Below, one piece after another: positions 36,116-48,857 of a stretch of 64,000 nucleotides of DNA (position 1 is the stretch's first letter; the number at the start of each line of letters is the position of its first letter). Made by a program: the position numbers and the translations under genes. A model generated the notes under the pieces. That model was not told the origin of the DNA. It saw nothing but the letters and a program-made list of their open reading frames with translations, and ran no database searches. Source of the stretch: Tetrahymena thermophila SB210 (Eukaryota > Ciliophora > Oligohymenophorea > Hymenostomatida > Tetrahymenidae); contig NW_002476507.1 in the NCBI RefSeq assembly GCF_000189635.1, positions 620,001-684,000 on the forward strand, written 5' to 3'.

Positions 36116-37131
36116 TTTTTTTATTTAGCAATAATTTTTTAAAAATTTACTCAATTTGTCGTTTTTTTTTAGTTAATATTATATTTTTTTTATTTATTAT
36201 TGTTTGTTGTGAAAAAAATAATATAAATCCACAAAAAAAGAATATCCAAAGAACAAATTCTAGTAAATTCAAATAAGCAATTGTAATTTGCAAAAAAATT
36301 GAATTAACCTTTGAATGGAAAGATAAATAATTTATCATAACGCATTCAATTAATTTATCAAAAAAATTTTTTTATTTTATTGTTATTGTTTTTATAATTT
36401 AGTATTAATAAATAAAATTTCAAAGTATTTTCTACTATTTATTTATTAGACATTAAAAAAGATAATATTATGAACTAATAAATCATGTGTCCCTTTTTTA
36501 ATCTATTAATATTCATTTATTATTTTTTGGTATATTCTAAATTCAATTACACTTTATTGAGTTTTATTCCCTAAGATATGTTATTTTATAAAAGCAATTG
36601 TCCACAAATTTAGATTTTGTTGAAGCAGGAATTAAGATAATATCAGCTGAATTAATTTATGAAAGTAAACTAAATGAAAATTATAATTATAACGTTTATT
36701 TTTCTTCCAGAACATATTTTTAAATAAATTTAATCATTTTTAAAAAATTTAATGGTTACTTTAAAAGCAGTAAGGTTTATTTTTAAGAATGAAAAAATGA
36801 ATTTTAAAATATATTTTTATATCAATCTATTTATTTTTTTAAGTTTATGTTTACAATAAAAAACAATCATGTGAGCATGTTGAAAGTAAATATTTTTGTA
36901 AATTGTAATTTTTAAGTGAATACATAATACGAAAAATATTAATAAATATTAACTTAAAGATAAAAAGCAAGGCATATAAGAAACTACAAATTATTTGATG
37001 GTTGCAATTTACATTCAAATATTTTAATTATATTAAATGAATATTTAGTTGGCTTTTTATATTTAAGAAATTTTATTATTATCTTCAAGATTTTTGAAGA
37101 GCTTTTAAAATGTTTATTCCATCCTTTACTC
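36116..37131. other. Intergenic region with a weak open frame
   Basis: AT-rich. A plus frame 36485-36874 (129 aa) starts with a signal-peptide-like segment (MCPFFNLLIFIYYFLVYS), and a second plus frame across the same bases reads STNLDFVEAGIKIISAELIY. Neither is long or conserved enough to call. Confidence 0.35.
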
Positions 37132-39582
37132 TCATTATTCATTTAATTTTTTATCTAATTCGTCGTGCTTTTCATAAATATGATTGAATCTCCAGTTGTG
37201 ATGTAAATGAGCAGGAGAATAGTCGCCATAAATATGTTTAGAATCATTTCTGGATTTAATTCTATCAGGAATCATGAAATTACCTTTAATTTTTTTAACA
37301 TTTAATACTGCATTTATATCTATAAATATTACCGATTTCAGTTCTGTCTTTTAAGAGAGCGTGAACACCATCATATGAGTGTAAGAATCTATATTTTAAT
37401 TAAAATTTTAATTTACTTCCCCTATAATTATGCTTTTTAAAGGCTAAATTACTTATTTAATTTGCTGGCAACAACGTTTGCATAGTTTTCGAAATCGTAG
37501 ACCCAGTGATCTATTATAAAAATTTATTTATATTTTAAAAATTGAATTGTAAATATTACTTAAGGGGTTTTCATCTCCTTAGACATAGAAGATATCGTGA
37601 CCGAATCCTTTAACTCTAAATATTAAAATTAAAAATAAAATTTAATTAAACAGCTTTATTGAAATATTTTGTTACCTAGCACAAACCTTATGCATAGGTA
37701 AGGTGTTGGTGGCAAGGTGAACCCATCTAGAGTATTCAGGGAAAATGAAATGAGCTCTACCAGTGTAAATACCATTCTTAACAGCCCAGTTACCCAAAGA
37801 ATCAGCCTATTATAAAATATTTAAAAGTTAATGGCATTTATTTATTTTAAATATCTATTTTTATTTTATAAAAAATATTGTTTACCTTATTGAAGTTAAG
37901 GTTATGATTTAAGTAATTAATTTCGAAATTGAAAGAGTCAGATTGAGTCTTAGCATTCTTACTAATGTTGTTAGTGAAGATGGATCTCCATTTAGGGTCC
38001 TATTTATAAAACAGATTATTAGTATTAATTCATGATGAGTATTTCATTTTTAAATTTGTTTATTTGTTACCTTAATGTTTTCTTTCAAGAAAACCTTAAC
38101 GTCCTTATCAGACCAAGTTTTAAAGTTAATTTCAGTAAGAGCATTGACATAACCCTTGAACTCTTTGAAAGCTTCATGGTATCTTTGATCCATGGGAGAA
38201 CTATCAATAGAAAAAACACCAGTAACTCTTTCAGCATGATAACAGCCAACAGCCAATGCAATCTTACCACCAATACCGTGACCACCAAGAGTAGCCATAG
38301 AAATTTTTTAAGAGTACATAAATCTCATGACATCATCAGACATTTCTTATAAGTCGAATGAGGGATGTCTATCAGAATTACCAAAGTTTCTAGGATTTAA
38401 CAACCAGACGTTTCTGTGAGCCAATATCTATCAAAATTATCATTTTAGAAAAAGTAATTAATGAATAAAGCTCATTTAAGAATTATTTTTATATTAATAA
38501 ATTTTGCATATATATCCTTTCCTCAATCAAATAATTATTTATTAAATTATTTGTATCTTTTTTAACAATTTCCCTAAATTATTTCTGATAAAATAAACTA
38601 CAGCTCATGCTTACATCAACTTAATCTTATTCTATTAGCTTTATGCTTGACGCTTAAACTTTATTTTAATTCTTAAACTCAAATAATATTTATATAAGCT
38701 GTTATTTTGATATATTTATTCTATGAAAATGTGAATTCTTCTTATTTATTTAGTTGTAAATTTGTCGAATTATTATTGATCTAGGAGAAGTGATAGATAA
38801 ATGCTTTAAGGAGGAAATTCATAAAATAACTATGTATCTGTTTTATAAGTTAAATAAAATTATATATACATCGTATTAGGGGTTTGTGAAGAATGGAATC
38901 CAATTAGCGGTAAGATCACAAGCTTCTGTGAAGAAGATCATGGTAGGTAAATCATCGTATTTACCTCTTAAAAAGGTACCTCTCAAGCTAACATCTTTAG
39001 TGTTATCTTGGTAAACAGGGTCTAAAGGTTTTTTAAAGAAAAAATGATTTTAATATTATTTAGGATAATCAAATAGCGTTTCATTGAGATTTGGATGTAT
39101 TTAAAAGAGAAATAATAAATATTTTAAAGATCGCTTTTGTTTTATTCTTGATTGGAAACATATGGATGCAAATTCCTAATAAATTAAGCTTGATTTTATT
39201 ATTTATTTTGAAATATTTGCATAAAATTTACTCTATTTAACCCTAAATCTATGCTCCTTTTAATATCATTTGACATCTATTTTTTAATCTTTACTCTAAA
39301 AATATTTTAAAGACATCAATAATGTATTTAGCTACAATTCTTTATGTCACATTAATTTGAATAGTTTATATTGATGCTTTATTAAAATCTAGAAGGCTAA
39401 TAGGCTTGTTTGGGATAATAAAAACCCGCTTTTCATACATCCTTTAAATGTTATCTCTAATCTTGTTAAGCTAAAAGTTAGTTATTCATACCTCCTCTCA
39501 AGTGGTTAATGATTCTTGAAAAATTATAAGCAGGCTAAGCTCCCCAAAGACACTTGAAGACTTATTTACGAGTATTGATCAT
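37132..39582 (-). CDS. ABHD11-like alpha/beta hydrolase lacking the nucleophile serine
   Basis: Nine exons: 39582-39492, 39021-38870, 38427-38071, 37999-37886, 37806-37676, 37615-37560, 37510-37453, 37388-37333, 37283-37132; 388 aa. The fold matches ABHD11/YbfF esterases: PTMIFFTEACDLTANWIPFF (strand and oxyanion region), the nucleophile elbow, VFSIDSSPMDQRYH (matching the family's VDISP) and a C-terminal NHWVYDFENYANVVASKL that carries the catalytic His. The elbow reads GGHGIGG, so the serine of GHSMGG is Gly132. Catalysis by the normal mechanism looks lost. Codon use is strongly biased (GGT, GCT, AAG, TTC, GAC), which in Tetrahymena marks high expression, so this is not a decaying gene. Two long 5' introns (470 and 442 nt) separate the first exons. 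The true role is unknown. Confidence 0.85.
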
Positions 39583-40439
39583 TCTTCCTTTATACTTTCT
39601 CTAATTTTTGCTTTATATTTATTTTTTTTATTATTTCGCTTCAATATATTTCTTAATTTAATTTATGATCTAAATCCTTTACTTTACTTTATTTTTTCTT
39701 TTGATTTTGATTTCTTTTTCTTCTTTTTCTTCCTTTTTATGTATTTATTTATTTATGGCATCTTTTTTTTCTTCACTTTGTAAATATTCCATTTTCATTA
39801 TGTTTATTAAGAGATATCAAATGAGCAAACACAGCACTGAATTATTGCATTCATTATACAATAATCTTATTTCTTTTAAAGGGTGTGTTTTGTTTCATAG
39901 TTAACTTTCTTATTATTATGAGCAAGATGCAATTAATATTATTAGGTGAATTGATTCATACTCACCTTTTAATAGAAGATTTATAATTTGATTCTATTCA
40001 AAATATATTAATAAATAATATTCATTGTATGCTTCTTTTTTTATAAAAAAATGAATGAAAATATCTTTTTTATTGATATTTATTAAAGAAGCCATATTTA
40101 TTTTTTAAATCTAAAAACATAACAATTTAACACAAATATGGAATGAGTCCTCTTCAAAAAGAATATAAATTTTTTAATTAAAAAAAATATTTTGAAATTA
40201 GTAATAATTGATGAAATAATTTAGCTTTAAAAAAAAATTTAATGACACTTTATATGTAAATTATTTACAATTTATTATATTCATTATATGATTTGGTTAA
40301 AACATGATAGAGCATGCTTATTATATGTTAAATCATTTCAAGTGTTTTAATTATAGATTATATTATCATCATTTTATTAAAGTTATTTATATATTTTTTA
40401 TTAGTTTCTTTTTAAATATTTACAACTTCCAAACCTTTT
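39583..40439. other. Intergenic region, T-rich on plus strand
   Basis: From 39590 to 39780 the plus strand is a TTC/TTT-rich tract, i.e. purine-rich just upstream of the hydrolase start on the minus strand; it may be its leader or promoter. No gene recognised. Confidence 0.45.
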
Positions 40440-42151
40440 TCAGATCTATTAAATATGAATTACATCATTCGGTATCTTTTTTTAAAGCTTTACTTAGCAT
40501 TTATTTGCATTTTTCAAATCTTTCTCTTTCCTTATATTAATAAATTAATCTTTAATATATAAATTTAATTTAAATAAGTAATTTACTCTAATGTAATAAG
40601 ATTTAACAATGCCCCCTGTTTATTTTATATTTTACAAATTTTTTTCCTGATTCTAATTGTAGGATTTATCACGGTAGGATGTATGTGCTCTCTTAGATTG
40701 CTAAGATGGTCTAAGTGCATCTTACTCTTTATCACTCTAATTAAATTGATTGTTATAATTTAAAAATGCCTCTCTATTAGCTCTATAAGAATTATTTCCT
40801 TGATTTTCACCTAAATAGTCAAACCTATAAAATGATTAAAATATTTTTTTAATAAATAAATTAAATGAAAAAATTCAAATTAATCACCCTCTTGCTTTCA
40901 AACTACGAATATCCTTCCTATCTGAGAAATTGTATTACAAAGCTTTTTGGTAATCTTGTGCAGTTCCCAACCTTGTTTTTAAATAAAAAACTTTATTATA
41001 TCAAGCAAAGAAATAAAATTTTAATTATAATAATGATAAGGAAATTTAATTATCTTAAACAAAATCTATCTGTTATTCTTTAGGAATTTCAGTCCTTATT
41101 CTATGAGAGCTTAAAGCTGGTTAAAATGTGCATTCCTTTAGATCTATTTATATTTTATCTTGTCTTTATGAAATTAATTTATTATCCCTTTACTCCTTCC
41201 ATTGTTCGTTTCTTTATAAGAAGTTACTATTTTCATACAGCAAGTATTTATTTGGATTTAGCTTAGGTTTAAAAATACATTCTTTATCCATTTCGTTTAG
41301 CTTTTCTTAATGTAGTAATTCTATTTTTCTCATCTAGAATTAACCCTAAATATATATGTTAATAATTACAATCTTAAATTTCCTAAATAAACATTTTAAT
41401 AGTTCTTACACAATTATAAAGGTCCTCCCATATAGACTATCCCTTTCTTTGATATTTATATTCTGAAGAATTTATCTTATCGTATATACTAGGAGAAAAC
41501 TCAGAAACTTTTTTAGATGATGTGTTAAAACGTTTTCTATTGTTTAAGGTAGTATTTGCTGTAGGAGAAGAAGGATCAAACACATAATTGCTAGTAACAG
41601 TTTAAGATAAACCCATACCATCACTTTTTAATCCTTTTTAAGGTGAAAAAGAAAAATTAAAATTTTAAATATCCTATCTGGGGTAATGATTTTCATCGTG
41701 TTATTTCATCATTCCTTAGTTATTTTAATTACTAGCCCCAAGCATATTCTTTTTTTACAAGCCTTCTAAATTAATTTATTAGCTAAAACGAATTCCACTT
41801 GGGTTTTAAAATTTACTATCCATCTTTTAAGCTTGCTAGAACTCCACCTATAATAAATTAAATGTAAAAAATTTGATTATTTTTATATGTGAATATACTT
41901 ATTACTCCACCTATATGGTTTGATCTGTTAACCTTTCCAAAATTATCCTATTGAGGTATTTAATTTTCTAGTTCTTGATATAACCTTTAGTCAGAATCAG
42001 ATTTCATAGTCATTGACTTTTTATCACTTAACTCTAAATTTTCTGCATTTTATTTATTAGTTTATCCTTTTTCTCTTTTACCCTTTTTGCATTTGTCTCC
42101 ATAAGTCCAAAATATTTCCTAATTATTATTAAAATTGTAATTAAAATCCAT
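40440..42151 (-). CDS. Unrecognised Gln/Asn-rich protein
   Basis: Model: 42151-41906, 41847-41410, 41143-41061, 40971-40888, 40824-40440; 411 aa. The first two exons are firm: MDFNYNFNNNQEIFWTYGDK and a Ser/Gln/Asn-rich segment (FSFSPQKGLKSDGMGLS; FDPSSPTANTTLNNRKRFN). The next gives a helical piece (QLQALIEQGLKFLKNN) and AQDYQKALQYNFSDRKD, and the last is Gln/Asn/Arg-rich (DALRPSQQSKRAHTSYRDKS). The third intron has an unusual GTTTAAG donor and the 3' end is uncertain; an intron starting at the GTAAAT near 40590 would give a shorter tail. No domain is recognised; low-complexity regulators often look like this. Confidence 0.5.
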
Positions 42152-42678
42152 TTATTTTAAAGAAGAAAACTAAAGTATTAAAACACTTATTACATCATCA
42201 CTCATTTTATCCTTTAGCTAATTTATACAATATGCTATCCTTTAAAAACTATTTTTTATTTTTATAATTATACTGAGAGGCAGCTTTTTGTTCAAAAACT
42301 TTAAGCAAGATAAATTTTATTAAAAATTAATTATTTGGCTAATATTGATTTTTATTAAAGTTGTTATAATATCAAAATTTATTTTTGTTAATAATACATG
42401 ATAATATTAATTGATTATATAAATAATGTTAAGTATACAATAAATACTTATTTTTATTTTAATAGGCTAAATATTATTATTAATTAAATAAGCAAACAAA
42501 CAATATCAATCAATCAATCAATCATAAATTCAAACAAATAATATTAGATCTACATAAATCAGATTGAATAAAAATTAATTGAATAAATTAAAGAAAACAA
42601 ATAAATTAATCAAACTTTTGTTTATTGAATCAGAGTTATCTTAGTTTGTTTTGATTTGACATTTTAATATTAACAGCT
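42152..42678. other. Divergent promoter region with (AATC)n repeat
   Basis: AT-rich spacer between divergent genes. A (TCAA)n tetranucleotide run lies at about 42506-42524. No gene seen. Confidence 0.55.
42506..42524. repeat. (TCAA)n simple repeat
   Basis: About five direct copies of TCAA. Shorter copies of the same unit occur near 4755 and, on the other strand, near 43040. Confidence 0.7.
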
Positions 42679-43589
42679 ATGAATTTAAAATATATTCTCA
42701 CATTTCTATCATTTTCGATTCCTTTCTCACTTTATTTTTTTAAAGACAACTATGGAATTATAGTAAATTTATTAAATTAATCATTTTTATTCAATTTTAG
42801 TCATTTAGTTTTAAGTATTTAACTAAAAATTTTAAAAAATAATGTTAAGGAAAATCCACTTCCAGAATTTATTTTCGCTGTAATATATCTTGGAGATTTA
42901 ATCTACTATAAAAATTATGATTACTTGAAATTAACATTTGGAATCACATGTATCCTATAAGTAACAAATTTTAGTTTAAATTAATAGATTTATTTAAATA
43001 ATAAAAGATATCTTATAATCTTTTTTTTATTTATATTGATTGATTGATTTATTTTATCAATTCGTTAAATAAAACCAAATTTTAAAAATAGGTAATTATC
43101 CCTATATTATTAATGCTAGGGCGGGTGTTTTATTTGATCATGATTGTACTAATTTTCTCTAATTTAATTCTATACATATTTGCATATATCTACAATATAC
43201 TCAATGTATAAACTAAACTTACATAAAAATATATTCTAATTACTCCTATACTAACTTCTATTTAAATCTTTGCTTTTGGTCTAGTCTGGGGATAATTAAA
43301 AAATGAGAGTATAACAAGTGTAGCTATTATATTGCTTTTATTCTTTTTAATTGTAGCCTTTAACTCATTTGCTTGGATTAGATGTTAAAAAACTAATATT
43401 ATTAGTTTTATTTTTGGTGTTTTAACAGGATTTACAATGTTTGCTAGCTTAATTTACTTATGCTTTTATTATGATACAAAGTAAGACTAAGACTATAAAT
43501 CTATTAAATTCTTGTACCTCTTAATACAAATTTTGGCAGGATCTTCTGGGATGCATCACAAATTCATATAAAAGATTAAAACACACTGA
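42679..43589 (+). CDS. Multi-pass membrane protein, unrecognised
   Basis: Two exons, 42679-42960 and 43092-43589; 259 aa. Hydrophobic segments: an N-terminal signal anchor (ILTFLSFSIPFSLYFF), IFAVIYLGDLIYY, ILLMLGRVFYLIMIVLIFSN with LILYIFAYIYNIL, ILITPILTSIQIFAFGLVWG, VAIILLLFFLIVAFNSFAWI, ISFIFGVLTGFTMFASLIYL and FLYLLIQILAGSSGMHH, so about seven helices. A putative intron at 42752-42785 was rejected because the unspliced frame stays open and joins the better-looking downstream sequence. The layout resembles seven-helix or YhhN/lysoplasmalogenase-type proteins (FGLVWG, ILAG), but no signature is strong enough to name it. Confidence 0.6.
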
Positions 43590-43942
43590 ATAATATACAT
43601 TTAAATAAATGTTAACTATTAAATAAAATAATAATTTTTTTCGTTGCTTGTGATTATTTTTTAACAACTGAATATGTATTTACAAATAAAACTTCTTTAA
43701 AAAAAGATTTACACATTCTTATGACAAATTTTTCTATTATTTGAAAAACCTTTTATATTATTTCGTAAAAAAAATTTAACTTATAATTTTAAATTTAGAT
43801 TTTACTGATTTTCTAAAATGCAAAAAATAAAATAGATTTTTTAAAATTAAAAAAAATAAGTTTGTTTTTTCATTAAAAATGATAATCAAATTTAAAATAA
43901 ATATGAAATACAAAAATACATAATTTTAAATCAATTTATTAA
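43590..43942. other. Convergent intergenic region
   Basis: Very AT-rich, with poly-A/poly-T runs; presumptive 3' UTRs. Confidence 0.55.
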
Positions 43943-45493
43943 TCAATCATAGTAAAGATCTAAGCATATTAAATGAGAATTCATAATCATTTAAGGACTA
44001 ATAACCTTATAAAAAGTAACAATATTGTAGAAAATTGAACCATACAATGTAAATTTTTAATGAATATCTTGAATTTCTTTATTTTTCTCCTTCATTATTA
44101 AATTAGGGTTTATTTAATAATTTTCTATTAATATCATTTCAATTAGTTGGCAAGGAACAAACTTAGCAAAATTTAAAATTATTTAATAATCTTAAAATTT
44201 TTCGTTATTTATTGCTTGCATAGCTAGTATTAAAAATTTGAATTATTTTGATATTTATATTTAAATCTGCTTTTTGTAAAATTACATTTTTAAATAATCA
44301 GTTCTTTATTGTTTGATTTAGATAAAGCTTAATTGAGCATTAGCATTCAAATTCAAAATATCTCTAATCAATTAAATCACCTTTATTTAATTTTCTTTTG
44401 TTTCTATTTAACACTGAATTTCTACATCTGTAGAAAATAATATAGGGTTTTGTTAAAATTTAAAATTTAAATTTGGTGATGACAATATGATTTCTTGTGA
44501 TAATTAAATCTTTTAGCAACTATTTCCATACTTTAAACACAGAAGCATCCATTTAATTATCTTGAAAATAAGAATACTGCACACAAATAAATGAGCTAAA
44601 AATATTTCACTTTTAATTAAAGATTAGCTACTATTCCTAATTAGATCATACAAAAGATTTGAGAAAATAATTAAAATCATGTAGCAATGTTATAAGTTTG
44701 CTTAATCATTTATCTCTTAAGAAGAAATTTGTTGTTTTATTTTTAGTTTTGAGAAGTCTATAAAAAAAGATGGTCTAAATATTACTAATTAAACAATAAC
44801 TTACAAAATCATTATTCCAGATAGGAAAAAAGAAAAAATTTTTCCTTTGCAGCTCTATAAAAATCCTTTTTCATCAAATTTAGAATTATGATGTAGTACA
44901 CATTAAGAAAAAAGTATTGATAAACTATAACTTACTAAATAAGATTCCAATGAGGTGTTTTTTTAAATCTAGCTAAAAGCTAAGATATATGCATTCCATA
45001 AAATACCTTCTTAAATATGTGTTAAAAGGCTAAAATCTAAATCAGGTTATATTTGCAAAATCTTCATGGCTTTTTGGCTTAACAATATTAAATCTAAAGA
45101 ATTCAGCAATAAAATCAGAATTTACATATTACTAATTTAGCTTACAGCTTGTAATTCTTTAATATAAAAACAATGTGTTCCAAAATTTTTTATCAGTTAT
45201 AAAGCATAAAAACCCTTTACAAGTGATTTTTCACTCGATGGAAACCAGTGAAAGAGGTCTAACTTCATAATCTGGCCTAAGTCTTAAATTTCCAAAACTT
45301 AGCTAAAGTATTTTAAAGGTTTTTTGATAAGTAAGCTTAAAATTAGTAAAAAGGGTACATTCTAAAAAACAAATAAGTATAAATTAAAATCGCTATTCTA
45401 AAAGTAAAAACACCATACTTAGATACTAAATTAAAGTATTCTAATCACTACTTATGTAAGCTTGTATTCTTTGGATACAACTTAATCATTCAT
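43943..45493 (-). CDS. Unrecognised 497-aa protein
   Basis: Two exons, 45493-45419 and 45361-43943, joined by a 57-nt intron with GTATGG donor and TTTTAG acceptor. The second exon is an unbroken 473-codon frame ending in TGA, with dozens of TAA/TAG glutamines. The protein is rich in Leu, Ile, Gln and Lys with many predicted helices and a Cys/Ser-rich middle; near the C-terminus EKFQDYQIILNFAKFVPCQLIEMIL reads like helical-repeat sequence. Two stretches look like retained in-frame introns (starting GTAAGTTATAG near 44950 and GTAAGTTATTG near 44800), so the mature protein may be shorter. No domain recognised. Confidence 0.55.
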
Positions 45494-47265
45494 ATTTTAT
45501 TTTCCTATTTTAGACTATTTAATTTTTATTCTTTAAAATATTAAATTATGATTTTTTTACTCTTGAATTTAATTTTTATTTTTTCAGATATCTTTTGAGT
45601 TTTATATTTTTGTTTGTTTTTATTTATTTTGTTTATTTTTAATCTAAATATATGGTCATTTAAAAATTAATTATAAAGTTAGACAATTATAGTAAACTTT
45701 TATAAAAAACAAGGACTATTGAATTATGGAAAAAAAAAAAACCTGATATAAACTTTTTCTTTTTTGTAGAAGAGAGTCAAATTACAATAGTTAAATTATT
45801 GCTCATAAGGTATTGCTCTAAAAAGAATATCTTTAAATCAATATCTTTTATTAATTCAATTTTATTTTGAAGCGTATCCATAAACTCAAATTCATTCTTT
45901 TTTTGAAGAGAATTAATTTTAATAAAATATATTTTTTTTTGTTAAATATGAGAAAACTTGTTTCATCTGTATTAAAAAATAATGATGCTTAATTCATCAT
46001 AGGTGAATCAATCAATTTATATTGTAATTAATTAAAAACAATATTTTTTATTACTTCTATAAAATGTAAGTATAAATAATATCTTACAAAAGTATTTAAG
46101 ATATATATTTATGTTTAAAAATCTAAATAAAATCTTAAAAATTTCTATTTTACTAATAAAAAGAATTTTATGATAGATAATATTATCATGTTGGGTATTT
46201 AAAAATTTCATATTATATTTGAGAATTTAATATAAAATTCAAATTCAAATTTGTTTGAAAATTAAAAAATTATTTTAAAACCAAATCAATTGATGCTGGT
46301 CTGTCTTAAAATTTTGATATGAAAAACATAAATTATAAAATTATTATCACAAAAATTATTTATTATATTTTCCATTAAATTAACTTTATAAGAAAGTATT
46401 TTATTGTCTTTTTTTTAAAAAAATGGATTACAACTTATCCAATAAGAATTGATACTCATTTAAAAATTTGCCATAAATAATTTTTAGGAAAAAATAATTA
46501 CTAAGTTAATTTAACATGTTTTCAATTAAATTATAGTTTTAAATTGATATATATATTTTTTTCTTGATTTTTAGTTATATTATAAAATTATTAAAATAGA
46601 TGTATGTATGTACTTATACGTTTTTAGATTATTTTTAAAAACAAATAAAAGTTTTTAATTTTTAAAGAAATTAAATTATCAATTTAAAATATTTCTAATG
46701 AAAAAAACATTTTTTTTAAATTATATTTTAAATATTTATTTTTTTTGATAAAATATGTTTTAATTTTAATTAAACGAATTTCTTAAGCATATTTGAATAT
46801 TATTTTTAATTAAATATTTTAAATCACAACACAAGTTTATTTATAATAGTTGATAAATATAAATGATATCTTTTTCTAATTTTACTATTTCATAAATATA
46901 TTTATTTTTTTGTATCCATGCAATTTTTAGAAAAGTTAAAAATTTGGTAGTCTTAAAATTCAGTTTTTAATATATGAGTTATTCGTTTTTATGTAATTTG
47001 TTAAGAATTTAGTTAAAAAACAATTTAATAAATAATATTTCAATGTTAATTGTTCATTCAATGATTAAAGCAAACATTTAATCAAATTTTTACTTTTTTT
47101 TGCTAGATAAGTTTTCAAAACAAAAATATAAAGAAATCAAAGAAGACTTAATATTCATTTGCATTTATTTATACATTAGGCGAAACCAGACGTCTATACG
47201 TACTTGATAGATACAAAACATCGAAAGCTTAATTGCTAAAAGAAAGAATAATTTAATCATTTTAA
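45494..47265. other. Long divergent intergenic region
   Basis: 1.8 kb of very AT-rich DNA with no usable frame or conserved motif seen; promoters of the two flanking genes should lie near its ends. Confidence 0.55.
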
Positions 47266-48857
47266 ATGAGGCCATGGGCCTTTATCGTAATTACTTTGAT
47301 CCTCTGCTGCTCTGTTCATGCAGCTAATAGGGTAATATTTTCAAATTAAAATTATGAATCATATGTATGTAATAAATGATTACTTTTGTAACATATTTGC
47401 AAATGAATTATTTTATTTATTCTAAAATCTGTAAATAAAGTATTGGATTGATATACCTGATTCATTTTAAAAAAATATGATGGCACTTGACACAACTTAA
47501 TCTGGAAATTATATTGAACCATGGCATCCACGCATGAAATTCGAAATGAAAATTTAAATTCCTCATTTTAAAAGAAACTTGAGAAAATAATAATTAACAT
47601 TGGGCTCTTCATTTTTGCAAATGTCTCAATCAGATTATTTTATGGATAAAAGTTTATTTTGCTCATGTAAATTTATTATTCCAGAGAAGCCATCTACTTA
47701 AGATGACTCGGTACAGACTGCAGGAGGTCAATAGATTGAGCAATAATCTTAACAAACTCAATAGGAAACAGATTAACAAGTTCAGCAACAAAGTTAGTAA
47801 TAAGTTACATAATAATAAACTTCTGTAGATCAGAGTGAATTATCAATAGAAAATATGACACCAGAACAACTCTAAATGCTATAATAGAGTATTTTTTATT
47901 TAATTATTTAAAAAAGAAAATAACATTTTAATACATGTTAAGGATGCCTTAAAAATAGCATCAGCATTATGATAAAAAAATATTAATTTTTCCGAATTAG
48001 ATATTTGATATCAATTTAAAGACTATTTTAATTCTATTCTATTAAATAAAAAAGGTATAATAAGAAAGAAACAATAAGGAACAGCGAAAAACAGCTAGGT
48101 TTTTATCTAATAGAACTAACATTAACAATAGTAGTATTACAATTAAGAATCTATTTAGCCTCAAAATTATTAGTAACCAGTCCAATAACAGTTTTACTCC
48201 TAACCTTAATAATAGTAATAATAGTAATTACTACAACCAGAATAGCCTAATGCTTAAGTCTTAATAGGGATATTAGAATAATAAAAATAAGTAATAGACC
48301 TAATTGAAAATATGTATGTTCATCCTTAGTTATAACAACAGTAAGCCACTGTTTATTCTAATATACCTCAATAATAAGGATAGTACATTTAAGAAAGCTA
48401 ATAGCCACAATATCAATAACCAACTACTCAGCAACAGTATTACTAGGTACCTTAATAATAACAACAATAATAACAGTAAATAGTTACTAATTAATAACAA
48501 CAAAAGTAATTTATTTAATAGTAACCATAAGTAGTATAACAAATACCTATTCAACAATAACAGTAAGCTTAAGTTCTTTTACAAAAACCTGTATAATAAT
48601 AGCAGCAACCACAATATTAGCAGTAATAAGAATAGTGGCAGTAGTAATAGCTTTAATAAGAGTAAATTTAACAAAAACAACAATTATAGAATAACTCTTA
48701 TTTTTCTCCAGCATATGCTTAACTACCCAGCATAAACAGCATTCCTAATATATCTTCTCAATAAAGCTATTAAGAATAACCTCAAGTATAACAAAACTAT
48801 CAATTTGATCCAAAGATATTCTAGCAATAAAAAGAAGTTTATGGTCTGAATTATTGA
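47266..48857 (+). CDS. Secreted or ER-targeted polyglutamine protein
   Basis: Three exons: 47266-47331, 47441-47888, 48055-48857; 438 aa. The first exon encodes almost exactly a signal peptide (PWAFIVITLILCCSVHA). A ~90-residue globular part follows (YWIDIPDSF, EPWHPRMKFEMKIQIPHF, LFCSCKFIIPEKP), with two cysteines. The remaining ~300 residues are Gln-rich with Pro, Tyr and Val, largely written as TAA and TAG in runs. Exon 3 also has a long Asn-rich alternative plus frame and an antisense Leu-rich frame; both are shadows of the CAA/TAA repeat. Joining 47888 to 48055 restores a Ser codon and the Gln frame. The function is unknown; secretion is inferred from the leader. Confidence 0.7.

Noticed and set aside
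36147..36338. 63-codon minus-strand open frame upstream of the DUF924 gene
   Set aside because: Random-looking hydrophobic/Lys composition, no domain.
48330..48557. Leu-rich minus-strand frame
   Set aside because: Antisense translation of a CAA/TAA glutamine repeat always yields Leu-rich strings.
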